A stretch of DNA of 41,049 nt from an uncultured Bacteroidales bacterium (GCA_949289215.1 CASENC010000036.1:1-41049), one strand, 5' to 3'. Shown: positions 1 to 7,246, numbered from the stretch's first letter. Program-made: numbers and translations. The notes: generated by a model not told the origin, from the letters alone.

Positions 1-3
1 CAG

Positions 4-151
4 GCAAGGGAACACCCTCCGGAACCGTCTCTTTTTGACTGACGGGGGCTTGGTTTTCAAAAAAAGTATCCGCAACGCCTGTTTATGGGCATTGCGGACA
101 TGAATTTTTTGCCTTACTGTTTTTTTAGCGGACACCAATAATTTATTTTAC
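4..151. repeat. Left arm of a ~147-bp inverted repeat at the window ends
   Basis: This stretch is the near-exact reverse complement of 40903-41049. By eye the differences are: A/T in the CCGTC[T/A] stretch, a G5/G6 run, a T7/T6 run, a C/T in the stretch before that run, and a small change next to the TPR gene stop codon. It contains an intrinsic terminator hairpin. On this side the repeat begins just inside the last codons of the TPR gene; on the right side it covers the last codons of the small coiled-coil gene. It may be a dispersed terminator-containing repeat, a recombination product or an assembly-edge effect. Confidence 0.9.
59..98 (-). terminator. Intrinsic terminator of the TPR gene
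   Basis: An 11-bp stem (TCCGCAACGCC at 69-79 with GGCATTGCGGA at 88-98) with an 8-base loop is followed on the minus strand by seven T (59-65). It lies about 45 bases past the stop of the minus-strand TPR gene. Confidence 0.85.
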
Positions 152-1330
152 ATTATGTTCTTTTTCCCATGCTTTATAGGCAGTGATGATTTTCGACTTT
201 TGTTCCTTGCCTACCCGTTTCACATCGAGCGTAATACTCGATAATTCATCTATATTATGTTCAGAAATCACGCCGTCCTTTATTACAAGCATCCTACCCG
301 ATCCCGGTTCTTCCTTTTCTTCAAAGAAGTTGTCAAGGCTTTCAATGTTCCAGTCGTTGTATTCAAGCAAGGCATATTCGCTTATTTCATCAACCGAATC
401 GTCTTCAACGGTGATTGTAAAAACATATTCCGAATTGAATTTCAAGAAATCGTCAACATATTTGTCCGACTGTTTCATCAATTCCATATACGCACGGTAC
501 ATCGGTTCATATATCCGCATTATGCTTAATCGATGAATAAACGGGCGAATGATTTCCATCGCCTTGTTTCCATATTTCAGCATTTTACCATAGTCACCTT
601 GCTCAAAATAAACCATCCCGATGTTAGAAAGCGAAAAAGCCACATCGGGGTGCTGTTCACCATACATCTTCTTGAATAATTTTAATGCATCATGGAAATA
701 TGTGATGGCAGTATCATAATCACCCCCTTTAAGGTATGCCAGGCCCAGCGAGACCATGCTCTGTGCCACATCGGGATGACTCTCGCCATATATGTTTTGC
801 CTTATTTCAAGACTTTGCCTGAAATATTTAATAGCCGAATCCAATTCATTGTTGTTATAATAAATATTCCCCGTGAAGTCATAAAACATTGCCAGGTTGG
901 GGTCTGTATTCCCGTATATCTCGGTTAATATCTTTGCTGCCTCGTTATAATATTCCAACGCTTTACTGTCATCACCCATATCGCGATATGCAATTCCCAA
1001 GTTGAAAATACTTTTTGCCGTGTTGGGATGCTTTTCTCCGAAAACGCTTTTCCACAAGTCAACCGTTTCCTGAGCATATTTAAGGGCTGTCTTATAATCC
1101 TTCAAATAACTGGCAAGTACCCCCAAGTTACTCATAACACTGATTGTTGACGGATGGTTTTCACCAAAAATCGTTTTATATACGTTTAACGCCTTCCTGT
1201 GATAATCCAAAGCCTTATCATAGTATCCAAGGCTCTGGTTGGTTGTGGCTAAATAGCTGTAACTATTGGCAATATCGGGATTTAAATCATCGTCATACAG
1301 TTTTTTTTTATTTCCAGGGCTTTCGTGCAA
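143..1330 (-). CDS. TPR repeat protein, C-terminal part (frameshifted from upstream ORF)
   Basis: This is the C-terminal part of a secreted TPR protein. It is built almost entirely of kinesin-light-chain-like repeats of about 42 residues, with the recurring pattern GE.HP..A.S..NLG..Y...GDY..AL.Y. At least six copies are visible, followed by a non-repetitive acidic tail of about 115 residues. Such repeats are protein-interaction scaffolds. The ORF opens with a TTG inside a repeat, and its first residues carry on the ALEIKK helix interrupted in the upstream ORF (1282-2658), so it is almost surely not an independent gene. Adding one A in the A9 run at 1301-1309, or a -1 ribosomal shift there, restores a single protein of about 838 residues. 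Partners and role are unknown. Confidence 0.85.
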   Translation of the reverse strand: MHESPGNKKKLYDDDLNPDIANSYSYLATTNQSLGYYDKALDYHRKALNVYKTIFGENHPSTISVMSNLGVLASYLKDYKTALKYAQETVDLWKSVFGEKHPNTAKSIFNLGIAYRDMGDDSKALEYYNEAAKILTEIYGNTDPNLAMFYDFTGNIYYNNNELDSAIKYFRQSLEIRQNIYGESHPDVAQSMVSLGLAYLKGGDYDTAITYFHDALKLFKKMYGEQHPDVAFSLSNIGMVYFEQGDYGKMLKYGNKAMEIIRPFIHRLSIMRIYEPMYRAYMELMKQSDKYVDDFLKFNSEYVFTITVEDDSVDEISEYALLEYNDWNIESLDNFFEEKEEPGSGRMLVIKDGVISEHNIDELSSITLDVKRVGKEQKSKIITAYKAWEKEHNVK

Positions 1331-2658
1331 TAAAGCAAGGTATTATCATAGTCATATTTGAAATAATAAGAAATTCCCATCCTGTCGTATATTTGGGTAA
1401 TGACATCCTGATTTTCTCCATCCGACGACATTTTACATATTCCCAATGCCTTGTTATATAACTTCAATGCCTCATCGTATTTCCCGCGTTGCCCATACAC
1501 ATTCCCCATATTTAAAAAACTCTTGGCAATTTCGATATGCTTCTCTCCAAACAAAAATTTCTTTATTTCCAAAGCTTTCTGATAATACCTTCCGGCATCG
1601 TCATAGTTGCCTTTGGTATCACATACGTTCCCAATCCTATCGAGGCACATCGCCACAAGTGCCGAGCTATCCCCCTGTTGTGCCATGGAATTACGCAAGG
1701 CACATCGGAAATATGCTTCAGCCTTGTCATACTTCGCAATATATCTGTCTATGAACTCTCCGGCATCAAGCTGCCACTGTACATTGGTGGTGTCGAGCGA
1801 AGCACGCAGCTCTATGTAATATGCAGCCGAGTCGTTGAGGTACTGCATCTTCATGATTTCATACTTGTGGTAGCAGTCCTGGGCCAAGTCGTTTACTTCC
1901 TTGGCCGCAAATGCCTCGCTTTCCGACAGGACTTGTTGGCGCCGGGCAAGCTCGGCTTGTTCCTCGGCATTGACGGCTTGATGCTGTTTCAAGGCTGCGA
2001 TGCGGCTGCCTATGTCACCCTTTGTTGCTAACAGTGAATCGGCTCGTGCAAGTTCACCGTTAAGAATATACGAGCTGATGCGGCGGTTGAACTCGTCAAT
2101 CTGGTCATAATCGATTTGGGAATAATATTCCACCATTTTGCTTATGAGCTTTTCGCTCGTTTCCTGCTGTGCGTAGAGTTCTTGCAGACGGGCACGGTAC
2201 TCCTCTTGGGTAATGCGGTTTTCCTCACGCAACTGTTCTATCTCATCCTCCTTCTGCATAAGTTGGCGTTGCAAGCTGCGGCGTATCTTCCGCTCGTTGG
2301 CAAGTTCCTCGTCGGCCCGGTCATCTGGCGTTTCCATCACTAACATCAGCGGATTGTCTTCCGAATAAGCATACTGGCGCGATACAGTTTCGGGATCTAC
2401 AAGCCGGTAACCATTCTTCTTCACTGCCTCCAATGAATATTTGCTTCCAGCCACCGGGAAAGAAAATTCGCCGTGCGAATTACTGACGACAGCCGTGCGC
2501 CCCTTCACCTTCACTGTGGCCCCTTGCAGCATCTGCCCCGGGTTGACCGACCCGTCACCGTTTAGCCTCCCTTTGGTCTTTACTATCCCCTGTTGTGTAT
2601 GCGCAACAATTACAATTGGTAAAAATAAGAACAATAAGATTAACGTGAAATGTTTCAT
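1282..2658 (-). CDS. Secreted TPR repeat protein, N-terminal part
   Basis: The product begins with a clear signal peptide (MKHFTLILLFLFLPIVIVA), then a region at residues 25-110 resembling the carboxypeptidase-regulatory-like beta fold common in Bacteroidetes envelope proteins (GATVKVKGR..VSNSHGEFSF). A charged coiled coil follows (about 110-270), and TPR repeats start near residue 300. The frame stops at 1282 shortly after an A9 run, while the neighbouring frame continues the same TPR series. It is most likely exported to the periplasm or cell surface. The ATG at 2656-2658 is well supported, because the signal peptide starts directly at it. No partner gene is adjacent. Whether the cell makes the full-length protein depends on whether the A9 run is real. 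Confidence 0.9.
   Translation of the reverse strand: MKHFTLILLFLFLPIVIVAHTQQGIVKTKGRLNGDGSVNPGQMLQGATVKVKGRTAVVSNSHGEFSFPVAGSKYSLEAVKKNGYRLVDPETVSRQYAYSEDNPLMLVMETPDDRADEELANERKIRRSLQRQLMQKEDEIEQLREENRITQEEYRARLQELYAQQETSEKLISKMVEYYSQIDYDQIDEFNRRISSYILNGELARADSLLATKGDIGSRIAALKQHQAVNAEEQAELARRQQVLSESEAFAAKEVNDLAQDCYHKYEIMKMQYLNDSAAYYIELRASLDTTNVQWQLDAGEFIDRYIAKYDKAEAYFRCALRNSMAQQGDSSALVAMCLDRIGNVCDTKGNYDDAGRYYQKALEIKKFLFGEKHIEIAKSFLNMGNVYGQRGKYDEALKLYNKALGICKMSSDGENQDVITQIYDRMGISYYFKYDYDNTLLYCTKALEIKKNCMTMI
1301..1309 (-). other. A9 run at the TPR frameshift; fits a -1 slippery site
   Basis: On the minus strand the reading is ATA AAA AAA AAC TGT. This contains the heptamer A AAA AAC in zero frame, a canonical -1 slippery sequence. 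A -1 shift continues directly as K-L-Y-D-D-D-L-N-P-D into the rest of the TPR array. A one-base sequencing or replication error in the homopolymer explains the data equally well. Confidence 0.6.
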
Positions 2659-2830
2659 CCTTTAATGCATTAAAAACTCCTGCCGTACCGACAAATCAAT
2701 ATCTACCGACAAAATTACGAATAATCCACAACAACCCAATATTACAGTGGCACACAATAAATAAAGAAATTACATTCAACCTGGGTTTAATCTCTATTAG
2801 GTAAATTTACATATATTTTCAACCATAATT

Positions 2831-2862
2831 TTTGGAACAGGAATGAATTAATAGTACCTTTG
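2831..2862 (+). promoter_or_regulatory. Bacteroidetes-type promoter
   Basis: TTTG (2831-2834), 20 bases, then TACCTTTG (2855-2862) match the TTTG/TAnnTTTG consensus. The expected transcript starts near 2869 and runs straight into the long hairpin at 2892-2940. The first plausible reading frame is the 64-codon ORF at 2988. Confidence 0.6.
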
Positions 2863-2891
2863 AACCAGTTTTTTCATAGGATTAGATTTTT

Positions 2892-2940
2892 AAGGTTTTA
2901 AACGCACCGATGTTGTGAAACATTGGTGCGTTTAAACCTT
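2892..2940. repeat. Long inverted repeat / RNA hairpin
   Basis: Two arms of about 22 bases pair with one bulged T and one mismatch or G-U pair around a 5-base loop. The core is AAACGCACC facing GGTGCGTTT. There is no T-tract on either side, so it is not a standard terminator. It lies about 25 bases after a predicted promoter start, so it would form the 5' part of that transcript. Confidence 0.75.
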
Positions 2941-2987
2941 TATACGACCCCATGTGCATAACCCACACTCAATCATGAGCCGCCGAT

Positions 2988-3182
2988 GTGCCAACATACC
3001 TCTTGTGTGCAACAGCCTACCACACAAAAAACAACCCGGTTTATCCCGACAACCGAGGCATCTACTGGCATTTCAAGGTTGCAGATTATCCGGCTTATAC
3101 ACTACCCTCTGAAATCAGTAGGGCGTATCTTAACCATGAGATTTCGATACGGGATGTGTATGTGTATTGGCGTGAGAGATAA
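2988..3182 (+). CDS. Short hypothetical ORF, possibly a 5'-truncated remnant
   Basis: This frame of 64 codons begins with GTG, with an in-frame TGA four codons upstream. The residues read like real protein (PVYPDNRGIYWHFKVADYPAY... ISIRDVYVYWRER), with many aromatic residues and no low complexity. I do not recognise a family. The lack of an ATG and the upstream stop suggest that either the 5' part of a longer gene has been lost or GTG is used. An overlapping frame from the ATG at 2986 gives a much less protein-like sequence, which I discount. It sits at the edge of the AT-rich island, where decayed genes are common. Confidence 0.35.
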   Translation: MPTYLLCATAYHTKNNPVYPDNRGIYWHFKVADYPAYTLPSEISRAYLNHEISIRDVYVYWRER

Positions 3183-3204
3183 TAAAATGTAATTTAGAAT
3201 GATT

Positions 3205-3236
3205 TTTGCGTGTTCCTCAAAAAATATATATCTTTG
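3205..3236 (+). promoter_or_regulatory. Promoter of the zinc-ribbon gene
   Basis: TTTG (3205-3208), 20 bases, TATCTTTG (3229-3236). The predicted start near 3243 lies only about 15 bases before the ATG at 3258. This favours that ATG over the GTG at 3210, which lies inside the promoter. Confidence 0.7.
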
Positions 3237-3257
3237 GATATTAATAAAAGTATTACT

Positions 3258-3764
3258 ATGAAACCAATCAAAAATCGAGTGTATTGTAAAGATTGCGGAC
3301 GTGTCAAGATGTTGTTCGAGACACAGAAGAAAGCCGACACGTTCTTAAAATTCAATAGTGAAGATATCGAAAGAGAATCCGGATATGCGCCGCAGCGAAG
3401 TTATTTTTGCATTGTGTGTAATGGATGGCATGTTACTAGCCAGGAACCTGTACAAGAGGGTTATGTCTCAAGAACAGAACAGGCAATCAGTGATTTCCAT
3501 CGGATACGAGAAAAAGCAAAAGAAATACGTGATAAAAACAAAGCCATTAAGAATGAACGTCTGGAGCGTCTCCGGACTAAAATTACACGTGTAAGGGAAC
3601 TTCTCGAAGCGCGGGATTACAGTACCTGTAAGATTCTTTTAGAAGAGTTGGATTCAGATTTAGTGCAAATCAAGGACATTATTTCTGAATCTAAGCGCAA
3701 GGTGTTTCGGAAGGAATGTAGGAGTCTGTGGGAGGAACTGGAAAAAGAAGAAGGTAAGATATGA
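3258..3764 (+). CDS. Hypothetical protein with N-terminal zinc ribbon and C-terminal coiled coil
   Basis: The product has 168 residues. The N-terminal part carries two CxxC knuckles, C10-K-D-C13 and C51-I-V-C54, the second followed by GWH, which is the pattern of a four-Cys zinc ribbon. Residues 65-168 are a highly charged helical region rich in R, K and E with heptad-like spacing. I do not recognise a family; nucleic-acid binding is a plausible guess from the zinc ribbon and basic helix. The start at 3258 is chosen because a promoter occupies 3205-3236 and the protein-like sequence begins with MKPIKNRVYC. It is monocistronic, with the next gene convergent. Confidence 0.8.
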   Translation: MKPIKNRVYCKDCGRVKMLFETQKKADTFLKFNSEDIERESGYAPQRSYFCIVCNGWHVTSQEPVQEGYVSRTEQAISDFHRIREKAKEIRDKNKAIKNERLERLRTKITRVRELLEARDYSTCKILLEELDSDLVQIKDIISESKRKVFRKECRSLWEELEKEEGKI

Positions 3765-3886
3765 AGTGCCTTCAAACCACGCACAACCTCTATTAATACT
3801 CCATAAAATATGAGTACTACAGTTTTATATCCATATTATGCTCAATATATCGTCTAATTTTATATTTGCTGTTGGACTTTATATTG

Positions 3887-5044
3887 TTATGATTTTATGT
3901 ATTCTTCAAACTTTTTTTTGATTTCTTCCTTTTCGTCATCTGTAATAGGGGTCTTATTATTCAATGAAGTGAATGAATTGTGTTTAATTACCTTATTTCC
4001 CTCCGCATTGTCGATATAGAATTTTTCTTTTACTTCATCGCTACAATGCTTAAGAATTTCTTCTCTGATTTGTTCGAGACTAGGCTTCCCATTTTTCCCC
4101 TTTTCGAAATCATATAAAACTCTGGTCAATGTTTCAATCTGACGGCGAATCCTTTTCCCTTTAAAATTTTGAACAAAATCTTTTATGAAATCGTTTTTTT
4201 TATGGTTGTATTCGAATCTTATTTTCTTATATAATGAAGAACTTGGTTTCGCCAAAATGTAAAATGCGCCTGTCCTGCTTTTTTCTTTAAGGTGGATGTA
4301 TTTATTCCCTAATATACCTTTGATTTTTCTAAATATTGAAGGCTCTTGTAAAACAATGATGACATCAGGTTCTTCTGATGGGAATTTCTTCATACATTCT
4401 TCAAAAACTTTATCATTTTTTTCTGGCTCAATATCTAATTCTTTTGGATTTAATTCGCCATAGTTCCAGTACAGGGTATAGTGTTGAATGTAATTGCTGA
4501 ATATGATGCAATTCCAATAACTTCTTTTCTGAGCTGAGTTCAATTCGCTTACTCTTGTCTCTTCTTTTATGTTGAATGGGGCTTTAGTGAGTGCTTTCCC
4601 AAACAAATTCTGCAAAGCATCGAATATGAAAGCAAACACCTTTGCCCGTTGCCTTTTTTCTTTACCTTCTATGTGGTCATATACGGAAATATTAGTTTCG
4701 CATTGAAGCAGACGGTTCATACTATTACTATAAGGCTCTTCATCATCCTTGGATTGACATTTAACACTTAATTTGCATTTTTTATAGAGAGGACAGCGTT
4801 CTACTATCTTATGATTGTTATCCCATTCATGGCATTTCCCGTTTTTCTGATATCTTTCTGTATCCCAAACTGTACATTTATCATTGCGTTCCTCCAAACA
4901 TTTATGTGGATTTTCTTCCTTACAATTCCAAAACTTAGGATCACACCAATGTTGTACTCCCACTATAAAGACGGTATTTCCTTCTATCCCAACTTTATAG
5001 TTTTTGCCTTCCCAAGGGTCAAATTGCTTAAATTGCTTTGCCAT
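3887..5044 (-). CDS. Cys-rich hypothetical protein with UDG-superfamily-like motifs
   Basis: The product has 385 residues and comes from AT-rich DNA. The N-terminal 100 residues hold eight Cys (34, 41, 49, 57, 71, 84, 90, 96), suggesting metal or Fe-S binding. Spread through the protein are elements in the order seen in small uracil-DNA-glycosylase-like folds: a hydrophobic strand plus turn, VFIVGVQHWCDP (25-36); WNCIIFSNYIQHY (177-189); PDVIIVLQEPSIF (226-238); and AKPSSSLYKK (265-274), where glycosylases have HPS. The Lys in place of His suggests that, if it is of this fold, it is not a standard uracil excision enzyme. The C-terminal third is Lys-rich. The family assignment is inference from motif order only. 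The gene is alone on the minus strand in the island. Confidence 0.75.
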   Translation of the reverse strand: MAKQFKQFDPWEGKNYKVGIEGNTVFIVGVQHWCDPKFWNCKEENPHKCLEERNDKCTVWDTERYQKNGKCHEWDNNHKIVERCPLYKKCKLSVKCQSKDDEEPYSNSMNRLLQCETNISVYDHIEGKEKRQRAKVFAFIFDALQNLFGKALTKAPFNIKEETRVSELNSAQKRSYWNCIIFSNYIQHYTLYWNYGELNPKELDIEPEKNDKVFEECMKKFPSEEPDVIIVLQEPSIFRKIKGILGNKYIHLKEKSRTGAFYILAKPSSSLYKKIRFEYNHKKNDFIKDFVQNFKGKRIRRQIETLTRVLYDFEKGKNGKPSLEQIREEILKHCSDEVKEKFYIDNAEGNKVIKHNSFTSLNNKTPITDDEKEEIKKKFEEYIKS

Positions 5045-5073
5045 ATTATTATAGATTATTGGTTCAATCTCTG

Positions 5074-5081
5074 CAAATATA
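5074..5081 (-). promoter_or_regulatory. Predicted -7 element for the Cys-rich gene
   Basis: CAAATATA on the plus strand reads TATATTTG on the minus strand, a match to TAnnTTTG, 30 bases before the ATG at 5044. No convincing TTTG lies at the proper distance upstream. Confidence 0.45.
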
Positions 5082-5156
5082 GAGGTTTATATTCAAAATT
5101 CCACCTATTTTTCCACTTTATAGATGTTTTTTTTAGTGACTGAATAAATACCTATC

Positions 5157-5210
5157 TTTTCTGCTTGTAGAACCTTTACCTTTGTACCGTATCCTAAAGA
5201 AAGGGATACG
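5157..5210 (+). promoter_or_regulatory. Promoter and leader hairpin of the microprotein operon
   Basis: TACCTTTG at 5177-5184 matches the -7 consensus; the -33 element (TTTT at 5157-5160) is poor and close. Just after the predicted start, CGTATCC and GGATACG form a 7-bp stem with a 9-base loop (about 5188-5210), giving the operon a hairpin in its 5' leader about 25 bases before the first ATG. Confidence 0.5.
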
Positions 5211-5235
5211 ATATATAAATTTTAAATTCAATAAT

Positions 5236-5457
5236 ATGACAGATATTATTTTTTTGGCTTTTGGCAACCTTGTAGTTATGGAATTAGTAATACGTATCAT
5301 TCGATCGACAAAGTGTGCACCAGATATCCTTTGGTATCTGTGCCGTCCGTTCTGGATTCCTATGCCTATGTGGATGGCGTGTATTGTGCGCATTGTACTC
5401 ATAGCGTTGGGGGCAATTGCTTTATATCAAGGTATTGGTTCTATTATTAATCTTTAA
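5236..5457 (+). CDS. Microprotein 1: small two-helix membrane protein
   Basis: The product has 73 residues. A hydrophobic stretch spans about residues 4-20 (IIFLAFGNLVVMELVIRII). A Cys/Pro/Trp-rich middle follows (CAPDILWYLCRPFWIPMPMW), then a second hydrophobic helix at about 47-69. It is likely an inner-membrane protein with both helices embedded. I chose the ATG at 5236 because the longer frame from 5182 overlaps the promoter and leader hairpin. I recognise no family. It is the first gene of a run of four tiny genes with gaps of 12 and 17 bases and then an ATGA overlap, so an operon is likely. Confidence 0.65.
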   Translation: MTDIIFLAFGNLVVMELVIRIIRSTKCAPDILWYLCRPFWIPMPMWMACIVRIVLIALGAIALYQGIGSIINL

Positions 5458-5469
5458 AATTTAAATGAT

Positions 5470-5649
5470 ATGATGAATTTAGTGATTATTGCAGGTCGTA
5501 CTATTATTGGGGTAACGGCCAAAGAATTGGCTATTATGGCGACCACATTTGCCGGTAAAGCAATCAAAGCCAAGCAAGAGAAAGTTGCACCAAAGAAGCT
5601 TAAGTATCGTATGAAATCAGCTCTCTACTTTACTTACTTAAATTATTAA
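5470..5649 (+). CDS. Microprotein 2: small membrane-associated peptide, paralogue of microprotein 3
   Basis: The 59 residues start MMNLVIIAGRTIIGVTAKEL. A hydrophobic N-terminal segment is followed by a conserved-looking KELAIMATTFAGKAIK core and a basic tail (KAKQEKVAPKKLKYRMK). It aligns without gaps over about 35 residues with the next ORF: N-x-[VL]-I-I-x-G, then [KR]-E-L-x-I-[ML]-A-x-T-F, then [IV]-K. This similarity between neighbours is the main reason to believe both are real genes. It is too short to have been called in many pipelines. Function unknown; a short hydrophobic helix with a cationic tail is typical of membrane-active peptides or small membrane regulators. Confidence 0.6.
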   Translation: MMNLVIIAGRTIIGVTAKELAIMATTFAGKAIKAKQEKVAPKKLKYRMKSALYFTYLNY

Positions 5650-5666
5650 CTTATAAATAAAAAACT

Positions 5667-5792
5667 ATGAACCCACTTATTATTATGGGAGGTCCGGTAG
5701 TCATCAGTACTACCACAAGAGAATTATTAATTCTTGCAGCTACTTTTGTTGCAAGTAAAGTAATAAAATCAAATAAAAAGAAGAAAAAATGA
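5667..5792 (+). CDS. Microprotein 3: 41-residue paralogue of microprotein 2
   Basis: The 41 residues start MNPLIIMGGPVVISTTTREL and end in a run of basic residues (KSNKKKKK). The core RELLILAATFVASKVIK matches KELAIMATTFAGKAIK of the gene before it, so the two arose by tandem duplication. The last codon overlaps the ATG of the glycine-zipper gene (ATGA, 5789-5792), so the two are translationally coupled. Like its paralogue it has one hydrophobic segment and a strongly cationic C-terminus. No known family recognised. Confidence 0.6.
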   Translation: MNPLIIMGGPVVISTTTRELLILAATFVASKVIKSNKKKKK

Positions 5793-6112
5793 AGAAGAAA
5801 GACATTTTAGGGTCTGCGGCTACCGTGGGCACAGGTACAGCCATTGGGGTAGGCGGTCCGACGGTTGCTATGGGAGTTGCAACAACTTTTGGCACGGCAT
5901 CTACCGGAACTGCCATATCAACCCTGTCCGGAGCCGCAGCTACGAATGCTGCCACAGCCTGGCTAGGTGGTGGTGCTTTAGCTGCCGGTGGAGGAGGAAT
6001 GGCTGCTGGTTCATTGTTGTTGAGTGCATTGCCGGTTATAGGAGCAGGAATAGCTCTTTCAGGTGTGGGATATTGCTTATATAAGCATTGTAAAAGTAAG
6101 AAGAAACATTAA
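5789..6112 (+). CDS. Glycine-zipper membrane protein
   Basis: The 107 residues have a Lys-rich start (MKKKD), about 85 residues made almost only of G, A, S, T, V, I and L, and a cationic tail (KHCKSKKKH). The middle is full of small-xxx-small steps and Gly runs (GTASTGTAISTLSGAAA; LGGGALAAGGGG), the mark of glycine-zipper helices that pack tightly in membranes and can oligomerise into channels. It is coupled by an ATGA overlap to microprotein 3 and followed by a terminator, so it closes the operon. Glycine-zipper proteins include pore-formers and envelope structural proteins; which applies here cannot be told. The composition is very different from its neighbours. Confidence 0.8.
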   Translation: MKKKDILGSAATVGTGTAIGVGGPTVAMGVATTFGTASTGTAISTLSGAAATNAATAWLGGGALAAGGGGMAAGSLLLSALPVIGAGIALSGVGYCLYKHCKSKKKH

Positions 6113-6119
6113 AATTACA

Positions 6120-6160
6120 CATCAGCCGATTATCTATACATACTTGATGGTTGGCTGATG
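6120..6160 (+). terminator. Terminator-like hairpin after the microprotein operon
   Basis: CATCAGCC (from 6120) pairs with GGCTGATG (to 6160) around a long loop and is followed by CTTTTAAT. It starts eight bases after the stop of the glycine-zipper gene. The T-tract is short. Confidence 0.6.
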
Positions 6161-6205
6161 CTTTTAATAGATTATTTAATGCAATATTGAATTGATGATA
6201 TTACT

Positions 6206-7168
6206 ATGATTATAAATGAAAACTTTAATTTTAAGGGAATTGTAACAGGGCATAATGAATTATTCTATCAGTTCAGAAGTAAGCAAATGCCGGAGAATGT
6301 CTTTACAATTCCTATAAAGGTGATTCACTATTGTGAGTTTCCTAATGAGATGAAAGATGAAAATGGCTTTTTAAAGAATGGTGTAGAGATTCTTTTGCAT
6401 GAAAAACCGGTGTCAAATGGTAGAACTTATTTATATCCTTGTCACGAAATATATCCTCCAAAGAAGGAAAATCTGACCAACGACAAAAGAGTGTCTATCA
6501 GCAATCTTAAAGAAAATGTCGTTCCGTTGAAGGTGAATACACCAGAAGTGTTGGAGGCTTTACGTGACGAGTTTTGCGAACATGGTGACCGATTCAGCAT
6601 GCAGATTCGGAAGAAAACGATGGGAGTCCTGTCGAAAGGAAATTTAGATGAGTCTTGCGATTATCTGCGGCGTCTTTTGAACAAGTCAATTTTCCCACAA
6701 GAAAACGGTCAGATTGAGTATAAATCTAGTTTTCTGAATCCCCGGGAAACGGACAAGAATTATCAGTTGCGCGAGTTGGTGAAAGTATTGGTGGGCTTTG
6801 CCAATAGCGATACGCATCGGGGTACACTGATTGTCGGGGTGACGGATAATCAGGAGGTGTGCGGTGTGGAGAATGATTTCGTCCAATTTGGAGAACAATT
6901 TAACCGGGAGAAGTTCACGGCTATGTTTATGAATCTGTATAAACAATTGACTTCCGGCCAACTGATGATGGATACCCATTTGGAATGGAATGAGATTGAG
7001 AATCACCTGATTTGCCGAATCAGCGTGGATTATCATGGCGATGTTGTATTGATGAACGGAACCAACCTTTATGTCCGCAAGGAGAGTGGCAATCATCTGC
7101 TGAAAGGGGTCGATATGTTGGCCTTTATCCGTCAAAGGGAATCCCCAATGAACCTTAATGAAGTATGA
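6206..7168 (+). CDS. AlbA_2 (Schlafen-type) domain protein
   Basis: The product has 320 residues. Residues 1-160 are an unassigned N-terminal region. From about 165 the protein has the AlbA_2 pattern (Pfam PF04326): E171-Y-K173-S-S, then LRELVKVLVGFANSDTHRGTLIVGVTDNQEVCGV (187-221) in shape, with a conserved acidic/lysine pair and the glycine-rich GTLIVGV strand. AlbA_2 domains occur in Schlafen proteins and in bacterial regulators and defence proteins, where they are thought to bind nucleic acid or nucleotide; some cleave RNA. Unlike many bacterial relatives, no helicase or winged-helix domain follows. It lies 45 bases past the terminator of the microprotein operon and may be co-expressed by read-through, since I see no clear promoter of its own. 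Confidence 0.85.
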   Translation: MIINENFNFKGIVTGHNELFYQFRSKQMPENVFTIPIKVIHYCEFPNEMKDENGFLKNGVEILLHEKPVSNGRTYLYPCHEIYPPKKENLTNDKRVSISNLKENVVPLKVNTPEVLEALRDEFCEHGDRFSMQIRKKTMGVLSKGNLDESCDYLRRLLNKSIFPQENGQIEYKSSFLNPRETDKNYQLRELVKVLVGFANSDTHRGTLIVGVTDNQEVCGVENDFVQFGEQFNREKFTAMFMNLYKQLTSGQLMMDTHLEWNEIENHLICRISVDYHGDVVLMNGTNLYVRKESGNHLLKGVDMLAFIRQRESPMNLNEV

Positions 7169-7246
7169 TTAATTTTTTATACGATTGTTTGGAGGGATGC
7201 ATTCCATGAGGAGAATCGCTTTTCCCTAATTTAAAATGATGACAGC

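Noticed and set aside
1144-1461. Plus-strand frames across the TPR gene
   Set aside because: Antisense to a continuous TPR series; no coding character.
5740-5955. Minus-strand 71-codon frame opposite the glycine-zipper gene
   Set aside because: Low-complexity Ala/Val/Pro mirror of the Gly/Ala-rich gene; no promoter.
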